Shown here: one piece after another, positions 10,773 through 22,860 of the stretch | Layout of the letters: every line of letters begins with the position of its first letter | Numbering within the stretch: position 1 is the stretch's first letter | Source: Trema orientale | Lineage: Eukaryota > Streptophyta > Magnoliopsida > Rosales > Cannabaceae | Direction: 5' to 3' | Assembly (NCBI GenBank): GCA_002914845.1 | Contig: JXTC01000195.1 | Location: 224,155 to 288,154 of the forward strand | DNA: 64,000 bases | Program-made: the position numbers and the translations under genes | Notes under the pieces: generated by a model | The model's database searches: none | What the model saw: the letters and a program-made list of their open reading frames with translations, nothing else | Told to the model about the DNA's origin: nothing

Positions 10773-13021
10773 TTAAATTTGATACACTCGATTAGGGAGG
10801 CGCGGGGTGAGAAGAACATCAAGTGGAAGGGCCTTAAGGTTGGTGATCCCAGGCGCGCTACTCATGTCAACTGGTTGATCCGATGTCGTTTTAATATCGA
10901 ACTCGAGAAGCAAAACAGCAAGAGTAAGCTGCATTATCGCAAGGGAGAATGATATTCCAGGGCATATTCTTCTACCACTTCCAAATGGAATATATTCAAA
11001 ATTCTGGCCCCTAAGGTCTAGATTTTGGTGAGTTGTAAGAAACCGTTCCGGCCTGAACTCGTTCGGATCCGACCAAACCTTTGGATCGCGATGAAGCTTA
11101 GCAGTATTGACAAGAAGGCGCGTGCCCGCCGGGACATGATAGCCACCAAGTACACAGTCTTCGGCGGTTTCGTGGTGGAAAGGAAATCCGGGGTATAAGC
11201 GTAATGTTTCCTTGAGAATAGCCTGAAGATAGATTAGGTTTTTGGTGTCTGATTCTTTCACTTGCCTTTCTTTGCCAATTTGCTCGTCTAACTCCCGTTG
11301 AGCTTTCTTTAGGGCTAGTGGGTTGTTGAGAAGTAGAGTCAGAGCCCATGTCAACGTTGTTGCTGAGGTATCGGTGCCACCTAAGATAAAACTCTGAACA
11401 AAAATTGTATAATATATAGCGCATGAGCAGATAAATGGTGCCCAGTGAAGCTCATCCCCAGTACTACACTGGTCAACAGATATGGAATTTGAACTTTGCT
11501 GTAAAGTGTAAACTCAAAGGATAAGATTTTTATATATATTCTTTTAAATATATAATAATTAGTGATAATCAATTCAAATGATGTGATATTCAGGTCATAT
11601 ATGAAACTTTGTAGACGTGTGACACATGGATAGTATTAGGACTCGAATTTGTTTTATATTTAGAAGGCTTTAAATTATAATTATAAGTAAATAAGTAAAT
11701 AGAGTAATGCTATGAGTATACCATACGGTGACTTATATCATTTGATATCTCAGTCTGTACTAAAGATTCAAAATGTTGTTATAATCTCTAATAACAAATT
11801 TACATATGATGTTCATACTATGTTGTATTACTCAATTAAATATCATAAAAAATAACGTTATGAGATATTATATATGGTACCTAATACTATATAATTGTCA
11901 ATTTGTTACTGGATAATTAAAGTTATACTTTAGGTTCACTTAATAATAAACTCACAGATGATGTGTTGTGATGTTTGGTATTACTAATGCCCGCTATACG
12001 GTGAAAGGTAGTACTTACCACGCATGTGGCTTTGATAATAGTATCAGCATCATGATTAGAAAATTCTTCGGTGCCATCCTCATCAAGAATAGAAAGCATC
12101 ACGCTCATTAAGTCTCGCTGCTGATCATGATCTACGTTCATGACTTGTCCAGAATCATTTGACCTTTTCCGCTTATGCTCCTCCAGCCATTCTTCCAACA
12201 CTTGATCAAGCTCCTTGGCAGTTTTTTTCATGGCTTTCTCGTATCCCCCAAAGTCAAACCATCTCAGATAAGGGATCGCATCAGACACCACAATAGCTCC
12301 AAACATTTTGAAGAAATCATTGATCGCCTTTCTGCACCGGTCACCAATATCCCCTTGAGCATCACCACCCCTAGTGGCACTACTAAATCTCCTCAGCTCC
12401 GAAAAAACGTTTCCCCACCACCATCTTCAAAACCATGTTTAGTGCTATGTCCCCAAACCATTTCTTCATCTCCAACTTAACTTCTCCCTTGTTGTTCTTA
12501 ACCCAAAGCTCGTGTATGTCTTGAATGGCAGACTTGACCTCCAATTCCCGGACGTGACTGAACGTCTGAACACGGTGGTTAGAGAGCAACTCTAGAGTGG
12601 CTATCTTGCGAAGTCGACGCCAGTATGGTCCGTAGTTGCTGAACCCGAACATAGCGTAGTTGTAGCCCATCACCTCTAGCGCCATGGCCTTTGCACGGTT
12701 GGCGAAAACTCGGTCGTTTGCTGTGTAACGCTCTTTAGAAATCTCGGCCCCCCTTATGACGAGAGTTTTGTAGACTCCCATCCTTACGGTGAAGATTGGC
12801 CCGTACTTGTCAGCCATTTGGCCTAAAATTATGTGAACCGGTTGTGAGCCTCCTAATAGAGGGAGGTGGCCGACAATGGGCCATGCTCCGCCGGCTTCCG
12901 GTGGTGATCTTCGAGAGACTTTTGGTTTACGTAATAGATAATATAGGAAAATTATGAGAACAAATAAGATGCTAATGACCGTAGTGGGATTATCTATGGA
13001 AGGAAGATGTGAATACCCCAT
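10773..13021 (-). pseudogene. Cytochrome P450, CYP82-like, frameshifted
   Basis: Two exons: 13021-12019 and 11393-10773. The intron is 11394-12018 (donor GTAAGTAC, acceptor TTGTTCAG). An N-terminal membrane helix (about residues 13-31) is followed by the SPPEAGGAWPIVGHLPLLGG hinge typical of CYP82. Exon 2 has the I-helix oxygen motif GGTDTS, the K-helix KETLR, FRPERF, and the heme loop [10 protein letters not shown] with the cysteine ligand. The family consists of ER-anchored monooxygenases of specialised metabolism; the substrate cannot be read. The first frame ends at a stop just after GKRFFGAEEI (near 12383), and the P450 reading continues one frame over from about 12400, right beside an A6 run at 12402-12407. 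With that one base corrected, everything else is intact at about 540 residues. It may therefore be a young pseudogene or a base-calling error in a working gene. Confidence 0.85.
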
Positions 13022-13343
13022 ATTTGGTGTTGTTTTGAAGTATGTACTAGCCTGAATTTTGGGCGCAATTTATAATTTAGACCGGGTGGGCAAATTTGAC
13101 TCTTGGTGGTTTCATCTGGTTCTTCATGAATGAATATAGAAGTGCTATTTGTTAATCATTGCATTGGAATATGCTTTTGATATGAACAATTTTTTAAGTA
13201 GTTGACAAACGCCAATGATATAAGCGACAACAGTACTATAATCCTTTGATTCCCAATTCTTAGGAATATTTTGTTACTATTGTCTCTGATGACATAAGCA
13301 ATTCTTAGCACGCCAAACCAATGACTAACGACATACTACCAAC
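13022..13343 (-). promoter_or_regulatory. P450 upstream region
   Basis: This is the 5' flank of the P450 up to the assembly gap. I cannot place a convincing TATA box. Bases 13190-13335 are similar to 3405-3560 upstream in the window, suggesting that the P450 promoter region was part of a local duplication. Confidence 0.35.
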
Positions 13344-13554
13344 NNNNNNNNNNNNNNNNNNNNNNNNNNNNNNNNNNNNNNNNNNNNNNNNNNNNNNNNN
13401 NNNNNNNNNNNNNNNNNNNNNNNNNNNNNNNNNNNNNNNNNNNNNNNNNNNNNNNNNNNNNNNNNNNNNNNNNNNNNNNNNNNNNNNNNNNNNNNNNNNN
13501 NNNNNNNNNNNNNNNNNNNNNNNNNNNNNNNNNNNNNNNNNNNNNNNNNNNNNN
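13344..13554. other. Assembly gap (211 N)
   Basis: A run of N. The right edge is a (GA)n microsatellite (13555-13590), which probably caused the gap. Confidence 0.98.

Positions 13555-13590
<36 letters not shown>
13555..13590. repeat. (GA)n microsatellite at gap edge
   Basis: About 18 AG dinucleotides directly follow the N run; the true length is unknown. Confidence 0.95.
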
Positions 13591-13594
<4 letters not shown>

Positions 13595-14032
13595 CCAGTA
13601 GTCTTGAAGATAAATATAATTATATATGTATGAACATGTAATCTCAAGATAAAAAATACGAAGATATATCAACGAATTTAAAGATGGGAAATTTAAATTT
13701 GTCAACCGATAAATTTCATGTTGCATCTTAGAATTTCGAAGTATTGAAGAGTCTAAATAGAAGTCTTCAAGGTGTTTTTGTGGATAAAGAAAATCTAAGA
13801 TTTTAAGAATAAGTAAGTGATTTTTTTTTTTTTTTTGTCAACAAAATAACTCAGACTTGGGATCACGCTATTGGCATCATATTTTAAGTGATAAAACAGT
13901 TTTTAAGATTGATTTGGAGATTTAAAATGTTTTGAATTTAATAGGATTAAAGAAAACCTATTGATTGGTAAAGAGCGCGCATAAGGTAGAGAAAGCCAAC
14001 TATTGGCCAACAAAGCAAGTAGGCACATACAT
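13591..14032. other. Intergenic, nothing recognised
   Basis: AT-rich DNA between the microsatellite and an LTR edge. No coding frame or repeat structure is seen. Confidence 0.55.
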
Positions 14033-15142
14033 TGTCGCGACTCAGACCTGAGTCAGTGGTAGAGGAGTAATTTTATAAGTTATAAATTAGTAAACATATT
14101 TTTGCTAAATAGTAAAAATGTTTCTATTTTTTAAAACTTTTGAAACGATAACTTGTGGAAGAAAAATATACATCAACCTTAGAAAACCCATAATAATAAT
14201 CCATAAGTTAAATTTCACCATTTGAAATCACTCATTTAGTATAATACTAAAAAGGCCAAATATCTAAAATTTTAATTATCTTTTTACAGTTTTCAAAACA
14301 TCCTCAATTCACAAAGTTAATAATCATGATTTAAACTCCTCTCATACATCTACTTATAAGTATAATTAGAATATGACAAAATAATTATTAAAGAAAATGA
14401 GAAAATCTACAACGGGATATGAACCCAAAGTAATGGACATGACTGTGAATAACAACTCTAGTATTGTAATTAGATAGCTGTAACTCTATCTCGAACCTGT
14501 AATCCTGGAAGACGAAAGATAAGAGGGGGGATGAGCATGAAATGCCCAGTAGGATATCTAATTACTTTTTTAAAAAATTTAGTTCTGAAAACACATGCAT
14601 AGTTAAATATTCTGAAAAATATTTTATAAAACATCTGAATAGTCAAATCAATCATATATCAAAAATCATAGTCGAAACTATAATCAAAATTCCGTGATCA
14701 AAATCATAATTAAATCTATACGGAAAACCATATAGCAAAACCATAATGCACATATCACAAATCATCACATCCTATGAGCTCACGTCCTCCCCATCATGAA
14801 CCAGAGTAACTCGTACTAAGTGTATTAAGTACTCTCTGCTTGATATCTATCTTATAAAATCAGAGGGAGACTGATGTGTCTATGCCTACCGAACTCAAGG
14901 GGTAACTAAATACCTAGGCCTACCGAGTAGAGTAATCAGAACACCCCTCACGGGTATACGGGCTCTAACCTAGGGTAGAGGTATTGGCCGCCTACTAAAT
15001 ACTGCGATGCCTAAGATGGACCTCATGTGTGATCCTATGGTATGTGCAATATGAGCGGTAGTACAAACAACTATATAGTAACATACCAGACATGCTTTGA
15101 TTTTTAATTAAAATTTGTTTTGTGCCTTTTACAATTTTGGTA
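14033..15142 (-). repeat. Gypsy LTR remnant A
   Basis: It starts TGTCGCGACTCAGACCTGAG, resembling the edge of the intact gypsy LTRs (TGTCACGACCCG...). It continues with the GATGAGCATGAAATGCCCAG block found in the other LTRs here. From about 14354 to 15142 it is nearly identical to 16570-17354. It stops at a single N (15143). Confidence 0.65.
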
Positions 15143-16550
15143 NAAAACAACACAGATCACTAAATAAATGCGCACAATAATTAAAAGGGGAGAAAGTAAC
15201 CGATTGCACTTAAAGCAGCAATACAGATTACTTTACAGAGAAATGGAAGCGTAGTAATTGATTGCACTTAGAGCAGCAATACAAATTACTCGCCAGGGTA
15301 GAGATATATATATATATATATAAATATAAAATGTAGAGAGCACAAAATCTCGAATTTGTGCTACAGGTCAAGCACGAGATTGTGGAGAGTAGCTCGGTAC
15401 CCAAAGATCACTGAAGTACACAAGTCAGAAACTGGATATTGGATTCTGTAACTCCATTAGTGATTGTTTTGAGCTGCTTGCATTATTATACTAAGCCCCA
15501 TAAGTAAGAAACTCCAAAAATACGAACGAATTGGTGAAAAGTGGCGAGTTTGAAGGAACACCCAGATACCCAAAATGGAAAATAAATATAAAAAGCTAAC
15601 AAAGATTATGAATTGAGGAAAGCGATGAATATGATAGGACTGTTAAGGCTCTTGAATCCTGCTGTACGATATCTTCTATTCTAAAACATGAATATGTTTA
15701 TTGATAAGAGAGAGAAGAAGAAGAATTTTGTCGGTTTTGGAGCAAATAAGTCAAACAAAAGGATTGATAAGGCTTCGGTCAATAAAGCAAAGAAAAGAAG
15801 AGGCCAACGTTATATATGATGGTATATGATAAGGACAAAAAAATTGAGTGGATTAAAGCAAGAAGAAAGAAAGCTTTTGCAAGAGTGAATTGACTACACA
15901 ATGATTACTTTGCAAAGTAAAGGTCACGGTTTTGAAAGAAAGACAAGAGGAAAGACAAGGACAAAAGAAAGTAAGACCAGGTGTGAACGTGAAGTGGGAG
16001 GTGGTTGTATAGCTTAGGTTTAATAATAAAGAAATAGGAGTATCACATGCAAGAGAAAAGCATCAACCAGGTGTTTAACTTAAAGAAACAAGAGAGCAAA
16101 AATGAGAAATACACACGGCAGAGAGTAATAAGATGAGAGAGGAAGATTGTATTTAGAGTAAAAGAAAAATGAACCGGCCTTCCTTCGATACAAAGGGACA
16201 TAAGCCTATATATAGGTATTTTACAAACGGTGGAAGAGATGAAAACATTTCCCAAGCTTTTTACACTTGACACCTAAGCAATATAGGTGTCATTTGTACA
16301 CAAGTTTATTGTTAGGCTTTTGACAAGTGGCTTGTGTGGTGTCATAAGTAGAGCTTGACACATGGCCCTATAGTATCGCGACACATAGCACCATGACAAT
16401 GTGGCACAAATTTCTTGATGACGTGGCATAAATTTGGCAATTTTTTAATGAAAAATTGACATGTCTAATTTTCTTAATTGACCACACATTGCATAATTAT
16501 CACATTATTTGTGACTTAACATTTTTAGTTAGTGACTAATTATAAAAATT
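15143..16550. other. Spacer between LTR remnants, unassigned repeat DNA
   Basis: No gene is recognised. A 36-bp segment with GATTGCACTTAAAGCAGCAA occurs at 15197-15232 and, slightly changed, at 15255-15290. A palindromic CCTATATATAGG lies near 16206. The purine-rich 15690-16140 part could be the leader of another LTR element, but no domain supports this. Confidence 0.4.
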
Positions 16551-18893
16551 TGTCACACCCCAAAACATAAGTATAATTAAAATATGACAAAATAATTATT
16601 AAAGAAAATGAGAAAATCTACAACGGGATATGATCCCAAAGTAATGGACATGACTGTGAATAACAACTCTAGTATTGTAATTAGATAGCTGTAACTTTAT
16701 CTCGAACCTGTAATCCTGGAAGACGAAAGATAAGAGGGGGGATGAGCATGAAATGCCCAGTAGGATATCTAATTACCTTTTTAAAAAATTTAGTTCTGAA
16801 AAAACATGCATAGTTAAATATTCTGAAAAATATTTTATAAAACATCTGAATAGTCAAATCAATCATATATCAAAAATTATAGTCGAAACTATAATCAAAA
16901 TTCCGTGATCAAAATCATAATTAAATCTATACGGAAAACCATATAGCAAAACCATAATACACATATCACAAATCATCACATCCTATGAGCTCACGTCCTC
17001 CCCATCATGAACTAGAGTAACTCGTACTAAGTGTATTAAGTACTCTCTGCTTGATATCTATCTTATAAAATCAGAGGGAGACTGATGTATCTATGCCTAC
17101 CAAACTCAAAGGGCAACTAAATACCTAGGCCTATCGAGTAGAGTAATCAGAACACCCGTCACGGGTATACGGGCTCTAACCTAGGGTAGAGGTATTGGCC
17201 GCCTACTAAATACTGCGATGCCTAAGATGAACCTTATGTGTGATCCTATAGTATGTATAATATGAGCGGTAGTACAAACAACTATATAGTAACATACCAG
17301 ACATGCTTTGATTTTTAATTAAAATTTGTTTTGTGCCTTTTACAATTTTGGTAACATGATGCATATATTTTTAGTCAAACCCAAAAATTAATCATGTATA
17401 AAACTATTCATAAAACTATCTAAAGCAGTCCACATTGTCACAAAATGTTATAATTGCATTTTATAAAAATAATGGAATATATGGTAATTGAATCCCCTAC
17501 CTTAAACTTGTCGCTATACCAAGGTATAGACGCTCGTAAAATTTCCCGTTGATCAATTTGGTGCTCGAGGGATGTTTTCACCAATCTTTTTCGCTCACTT
17601 TGACAGTTGACTTTTCCAACATAGCCTCAAATTGAAAAACGGATATCACCATTACTTTCCTAGCACCCAAATTGACTAACTTACACATATAACTCGACTA
17701 ATTTGAGTTTGGATCGAAACTTGACCTGTGTCATATAACACGAGACTATGCACGAGCCTCATGTCTTGAAATTTATGCCACTTTGAAACATATCAATGTT
17801 ATATATCAAAACTCGTTTCTCGCCCTCATTAAATCCAAATTTGAATCGAAACTTCATTTCGAGGTCCCAAGCCTTAGTTGGGCTTTAATTTCTGAAAGTT
17901 ACAAAAATATCACTTTCCCAAAATATTTGCTCAAATACTAACTTTGTTGATTATTTATGACAATACCATTTTTTCTTAATTCAGTCTGAAGCCCAATTTG
18001 AATAATAACAAACTTTTGGCCCAAACCTGTATCAGATTGCAAAAATACCACTTTTTGGCCTGAATAAAAAAAATATCAACTCTTTCAATTCAAGATTTTT
18101 CCCAATCCAGATTTTAATGTAACACAACTCAAATACCTTATTTCACTTCACAATTAACCATACTTCTCATATAACTTTCATGGCTATATAAATAACTTCA
18201 CAAAAATAATTATAAAAAAGCTATAATTATAACTTCAAAAAATGACGGAATTCTCACTGAAGTCGACTCGGCTTGAGTTAACGGAAACCACCAGTTGGAG
18301 TTGATAGGTGACATCAAAATACGATTAAATTTGCTGGTGATGTCGTTATCTAGTGACTAGAGCCGGATGTAAAGCTGTTTGAACGTGAAAAAGGCGCCTC
18401 GAAAAAGTAGAGACTACACACTCACAGAAAGTGTACTCTAGGAGATTCCACCACCATCAGCTTCACTGGAAAGTCCCCAAGGCTGCAGAGGTGGAGGTAG
18501 GGCAAGTACGGTCTCCGACGATCATCGGTGGTTGTCCTCTAGGCGATTCCACCACCATCAGCTTCACTGGAAAGTCGCCGAGGCTGCGGAGGTGGAGGTA
18601 GGGCGAGTACGGTCTCCGACAATCATCGGTGGTTGTCGGCCGAGAGCTTCAGACATGAAGAAGAAAGAAGAAAAAAAGAAAAGAAAAGAAAAAAGAAAAA
18701 GAATAAAAATAAACAAGAAAAGAAAAGATAGGGAGAGAGTGTCGGGCTTGGGAGAGAATGAAGGGAAGGAGTGTTGCATTTAAAAACAAAAGTGGGTCCC
18801 ATCATTTGTATAAAATATTATATTTTATTTAATTAATTTTTAATTTTTTTGATATACTAGAATGCCCTTAAAAAATTTGGATTTTTCTATACA
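16551..18893 (-). repeat. Gypsy LTR remnant B
   Basis: It starts TGTCACACCCC and ends near TTTTTCTATACA. Its order of blocks matches the right LTR of the intact element: the GAGCATGAAATGCCC block, then a GC-richer leader-like part near 18440-18660. Relative to remnant A it lacks the first 300 bp after the edge. It contains a 101-bp tandem duplication. No gag or pol adjoins, so it is a solo or partly deleted LTR. Confidence 0.65.
18436..18637. repeat. 101-bp tandem duplication inside LTR B
   Basis: Two copies, 18436-18536 and 18537-18637, share the block GATTCCACCACCATCAGCTT and differ at only a few bases. The GC-rich composition matches the LTR leader region of the intact element. Confidence 0.85.
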
Positions 18894-18920
18894 TATCGTA
18901 TATAATGGGACTGAGATCTA

Positions 18921-19753
18921 TTATCCCAAAAGGCTATCTTATCTGCTGTCTCATTATCTTATATGCTGACAAATCAACAAAATTATAAAAATCCTATTTA
19001 ACAGTTGTTTTTTAATTTTTTTAGAAAAGTAGTTGTTGCTAATTTGTCAACATCTAAATGCATAAGACAACTTTTGAGATAGCAAATTGGAATAGGTGAT
19101 TTCATTCCTATATAATAGAATAAAGGCATTTGCCCTAATTTGTTGTCTCGAAGGCTGTCTCACTTACTCACTCAAATGTTGATAAAATCAGCAATAATTA
19201 CTCCTTTAAAAAAGTTAAAAAACAACTGTTAAATTGGATTTTTTTCAATTTTTGTCTGATTTGTTAGGAGATAAGATAATGAGATAGCAATTAAGGATTT
19301 ACTTGGATTTATTTTCTTTTTTTTTTATATATATAAATTGAAAATAGAAGTAAAAATTTTGTTTTAGTTTTTAATTTTTAAAAATTGGACACACGCTTGG
19401 CAAACTTTATTTCACTACTTTTTTTCAAAAACAAAGAAAAAATGAAAATAATAAGAGACAAAGTCAAATAGAATTGTGTTTGTGTATATATATATGTATA
19501 TACGTACTTGTGTACAAATGTATGTATGTTATTTTACTTTTAAATTTATTTAAAAAAAATAAAGCTATTAGAATTTTTTGTTACTGCTTTTTTTTTGAAA
19601 TTTTTGGCAATAATTTTTAAAAACAAAAAATAAAAATAAGGTTGCCAAGCAAATTTAAAAAAAAAAATCATTTTTCTGTTTTAAAAAAAAATAAAAAATA
19701 GAAAATGAAAGTGAATCCAAGTAAGTCCTAAATGAGATAGCCTTTTGGACAAT
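18921..19753. mobile_element. Nested fold-back MITE complex
   Basis: Outer ends are inverted: CCCAAAAGGCTATCTTA near 18925 pairs with AATGAGATAGCCTTTTGG near 19731-19748. Inside are two further fold-backs. The first has arms at about 18935-19090 and 19136-19288, each about 155 bp, sharing the AACAGTTGTTTTTTAA segment and its complement. The second runs from about 19299 to 19735, with arms sharing a CTTACTTGGATT segment and a GCTTGGCAA segment in inverted order. No coding sequence is present. This is the form of non-autonomous fold-back elements; the superfamily is not clear. Confidence 0.65.
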
Positions 19754-19874
19754 ATATCTTAGTTCCATGTATAATACACTAGTGTATTTACTCTTAATTT
19801 TACTTTTGCCTATACAGACTGAAAAACTATTGTGTTTGCCCATTAATTATTTACACTAGTTTCTCTTTGCATAT

Positions 19875-21490
19875 ATTAATAGTTGTATATATTTGTTGTA
19901 GATTGGAGCACCTAAAATACCCAATGGTAAAATGCTCCCATAGTTATTGGAACTTACAAAAGTTTTCAACAAGAAGTTGTATTGCAGTTACAATTGGCTC
20001 AAAAGATGCAGTAAGTTCAAGCTCGAAACTGTTGCCACCACCTATTCCTATATCAATCAGGTTGTGCAACTGCTAGAGCAAGGTCATTACACACTGAATT
20101 AAGTACATATTATCAGTATCCAACTTATTCAGGAGCTATGGGAACGACTATCAAGTGCTCAGAGGAGGAAGCATTTCAACCTTTTAACATTTTTACCTGG
20201 CTAATTTTAATTTTCGACAGCGTGACATCTTTACTTGTCCTACAATTTTTCCGAGCATTGAAACGTCGACCCGCAAAACCGAATATCTTATCACTTCAAG
20301 GATACTGTCAACAGAACGAACCTACTGATTATGCAGATCATTAAATTTTTCTGAGAAATCGTATGAAGAATAAAGTGTGATTGAGACGTGTTGGGTTTTT
20401 CTATTTTTTTCATGTAAATTAATTCATGCTTTAGACTATACTAATGTATTATTTGATGACTCGTCGTGTGGGGAAGATAGTTGAGAAGCATCGTTCTGAT
20501 AGCTGGATGCTTTTTTTGCTTATTTTTGAATGGTCGATTGGCAAAAGAGCCTTTTTAAAAACACATATTTATAAAAAAGCCTATATTTTTAATTTATTTG
20601 TAAAGTAGTCTTTCTCGACAATACTCGACTATACTTAACTACACACTCAACTTCACTCAACACTATACCCGAGAATATAAAAAGATTATTTTGTAAAGAG
20701 TTCTAAAACTTAGGTCTCTGTTCAAAATTCACTTTCAAATGGTTTATTCCTCCAAATTTTTCTATTTTTGGCTACGAATATTGGGTTTACGTAACATTCT
20801 TATCTTCTAGCAAAATGAAAAATGTAATAAATTCTTGCAAATAAAAAAACTTTTAATAATTCGATGCATCATACTAGTCGATGTATAACCTAATTGGTAA
20901 TGCAAAATCTTTAAGGGTTTGATTATTGACATTCAATGTAATATATTTTTAATTTTCAGATATGAATCTCTAATTAATATAATCTTCTGGAGCATACGGT
21001 CGAGCTTTTTCATATTTGCTTCAGTAAAAGTGATATGCAAATATTTCTTAGGACCAAAACTTATTTCTATATAAGAACTATTCTGGCATATATTATTAAG
21101 ACTTAATAAACTATACATACTTAATTAAGTATACAGGATTATGATGAGGATAAGGTATCTTTCCTAAAGAACTCAGTTCATATAATAGTAAAATAGAAAC
21201 TCTTTCAGAGCTCTTCATTAGTTGGTAATTATGCATGCCCTTCATAGTGAGACAATTGTGTAAAGTATCTATTATTATGCATGATGGTCTGTGTAGACGT
21301 CCCACTATATGCTAAACACATACTTTCAACTTTCTTTACAGTTTTTTTATCGTTTTCCATTAGTAGGCAAGACAACAAAAAGATGACATATATTGCAATA
21401 TGGAATAACTTTTATAAATAGGCGAATTGATTGATATGAATTTCAAAATTATCCAAAATAATATCCAAGAATCATTAAAATTCTTTATTA
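19875..21490 (+). repeat. Segmental duplication, copy 2
   Basis: This is the counterpart of 1987-3390, in the same order and orientation. It contains an extra insert at about 20529-20763 that copy 1 lacks. Possible coding remnants at 19867-20345 are broken by stops and not assigned to a family. Confidence 0.6.
20529..20763. mobile_element. Insert specific to duplication copy 2
   Basis: Copy 1 reads straight through at about 2612 while copy 2 has about 235 extra bases. The insert is bordered by TATTTTTG on both sides (near 20521 and 20762), consistent with an 8-bp target-site duplication. It has no coding capacity. Confidence 0.5.
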
Positions 21491-21599
21491 TGCATGTAGT
21501 CAAGGCAAATTAGTTATAAGTGGTCATTGACCAAGGTTAACACTGAATCCTCTATACATTTGTGGACTGATTCATCCAACATATAGATCATTTTAGTAC

Positions 21600-22330
21600 T
21601 TTATGGTTTTAATAGATGCCTTATAGTATGCTGGTTTTACATTAGCATGTTGTCTACTTGTAATACGACTTTAGCGAAAACTTTTACTCAGATTACTAAA
21701 TAATGAGTACAGTTTCCAAATTATCCAATGGAGTCCACTAGACTTGATAATTCTGATAAGTTTACATCCCGATCATTTGATGGATTTAATGTGGCAATTT
21801 GGATTAACATTGAGTATCATGTGGCCTATACACATATACAGAATGACCTCGTAGAATATAAGTCTGCAGAAGAGATTCGCATTTATGTTGGTTATGTGTT
21901 TCCCTCAATTCTTGAGTATTTGGAACCCTAGATGGGCGATTGTTTTATCGCATGTTTTATTTATTATCAATTTAACTATGTATATTTCTTGACATTAAAA
22001 GGGAGAAAAGTATCTGTGGTGCTAAAAAATATCGAGAAATTTCTTAGAAGAAAGATCAATTGGATAATTTTGATCCCTGTACAAGTTAGAGTAAACAAGA
22101 AGTTAGTCCAAAGAATAATACAGTAGCAACATATTACAACTTAATTGTCAGATGCATTTATAAATGCTAAAAGAGTGATAAAATCTCATATTTCATATGC
22201 TAATGCCCCGACGTGGGTCATGGTCCCCGCTAACACTTAAAATACATGTTGAACTTGAAACACACAAGAAGCATGGACGACCAAATTGGAGCTAAAGATA
22301 AGATTTGATAGAAAAGGAAAGTAGTTGCAT
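21600..22330 (+). pseudogene. Ty1/copia polyprotein relic
   Basis: Plus-strand frames with stops and shifts carry the link between integrase and reverse transcriptase typical of plant copia elements. The landmarks are an IYVGY ... PSILEYLEP motif, then QFNYVYF, and further on a KRVIKSHIS ... ANAPT segment and an IGAKDKI motif. These fit the family's conserved GYxSPSIIRYLEPxTG and ...RVTKSHIPAANTPA...GRPIGSKDKN stretch. The DD35E integrase core and the reverse transcriptase core are not present. It is dead. Confidence 0.65.
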
Positions 22331-22359
22331 GAAAGTTACTTGTTTATATTAAAACGTTA

Positions 22360-22820
22360 AAACGACAACATCTGAAGAGAAACGACAGTTGGGTATAAAA
22401 TACAAAATCCAACGACGACATTATTTATAGGCCTCAGGAAAAAGACAATAACACTTGCGACAATAATATTTTATTAGCAAGAAAACCGACAATAGTATTT
22501 TATTTATTTTCCCACAACAAAGTCACTTAAAAAGAACAATTAGGTTACAAGCAACGAATCCGAAATACAGAAAATGACAGTATCTTACGAACCATAATTT
22601 ACAAAGGACCATTTATTTATTTATTTATTTTTTTCATACCGCAGTATTTCCAACCAACGACTGTGCAATAATTACTATGGAGTATCAACGACAACAGTCT
22701 GAAAACTTCAACGCATTACAAAATGGCCTCTCACAAACGACTATAACATATAGACATCAACATCTATAAAAACGACAATATCTCTGACTGACGACAACAG
22801 GTAATTCAAAAACGACAAAT
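22360..22820. repeat. Cluster of CGACAA-like motifs
   Basis: About a dozen diverged copies of (A)ACGACAA(C/T) lie in 460 bp on one strand, for example near 22361, 22382, 22411, 22457, 22486, 22655, 22686, 22770, 22789 and 22811. Such dense short-motif arrays are typical of subterminal regions of CACTA elements, but no terminal CACTA repeat was found next to it. Confidence 0.5.
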
Positions 22821-22860
22821 TTACCTAAACAAACAATAAAGTTTAAACAACCTATCATCA

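Noticed and set aside
18532..18805. Lys/Glu-rich plus-strand frame and Phe/Ser-rich minus frames
   Set aside because: They lie inside LTR remnant B over a purine tract and a 101-bp tandem duplication; no domain is visible.
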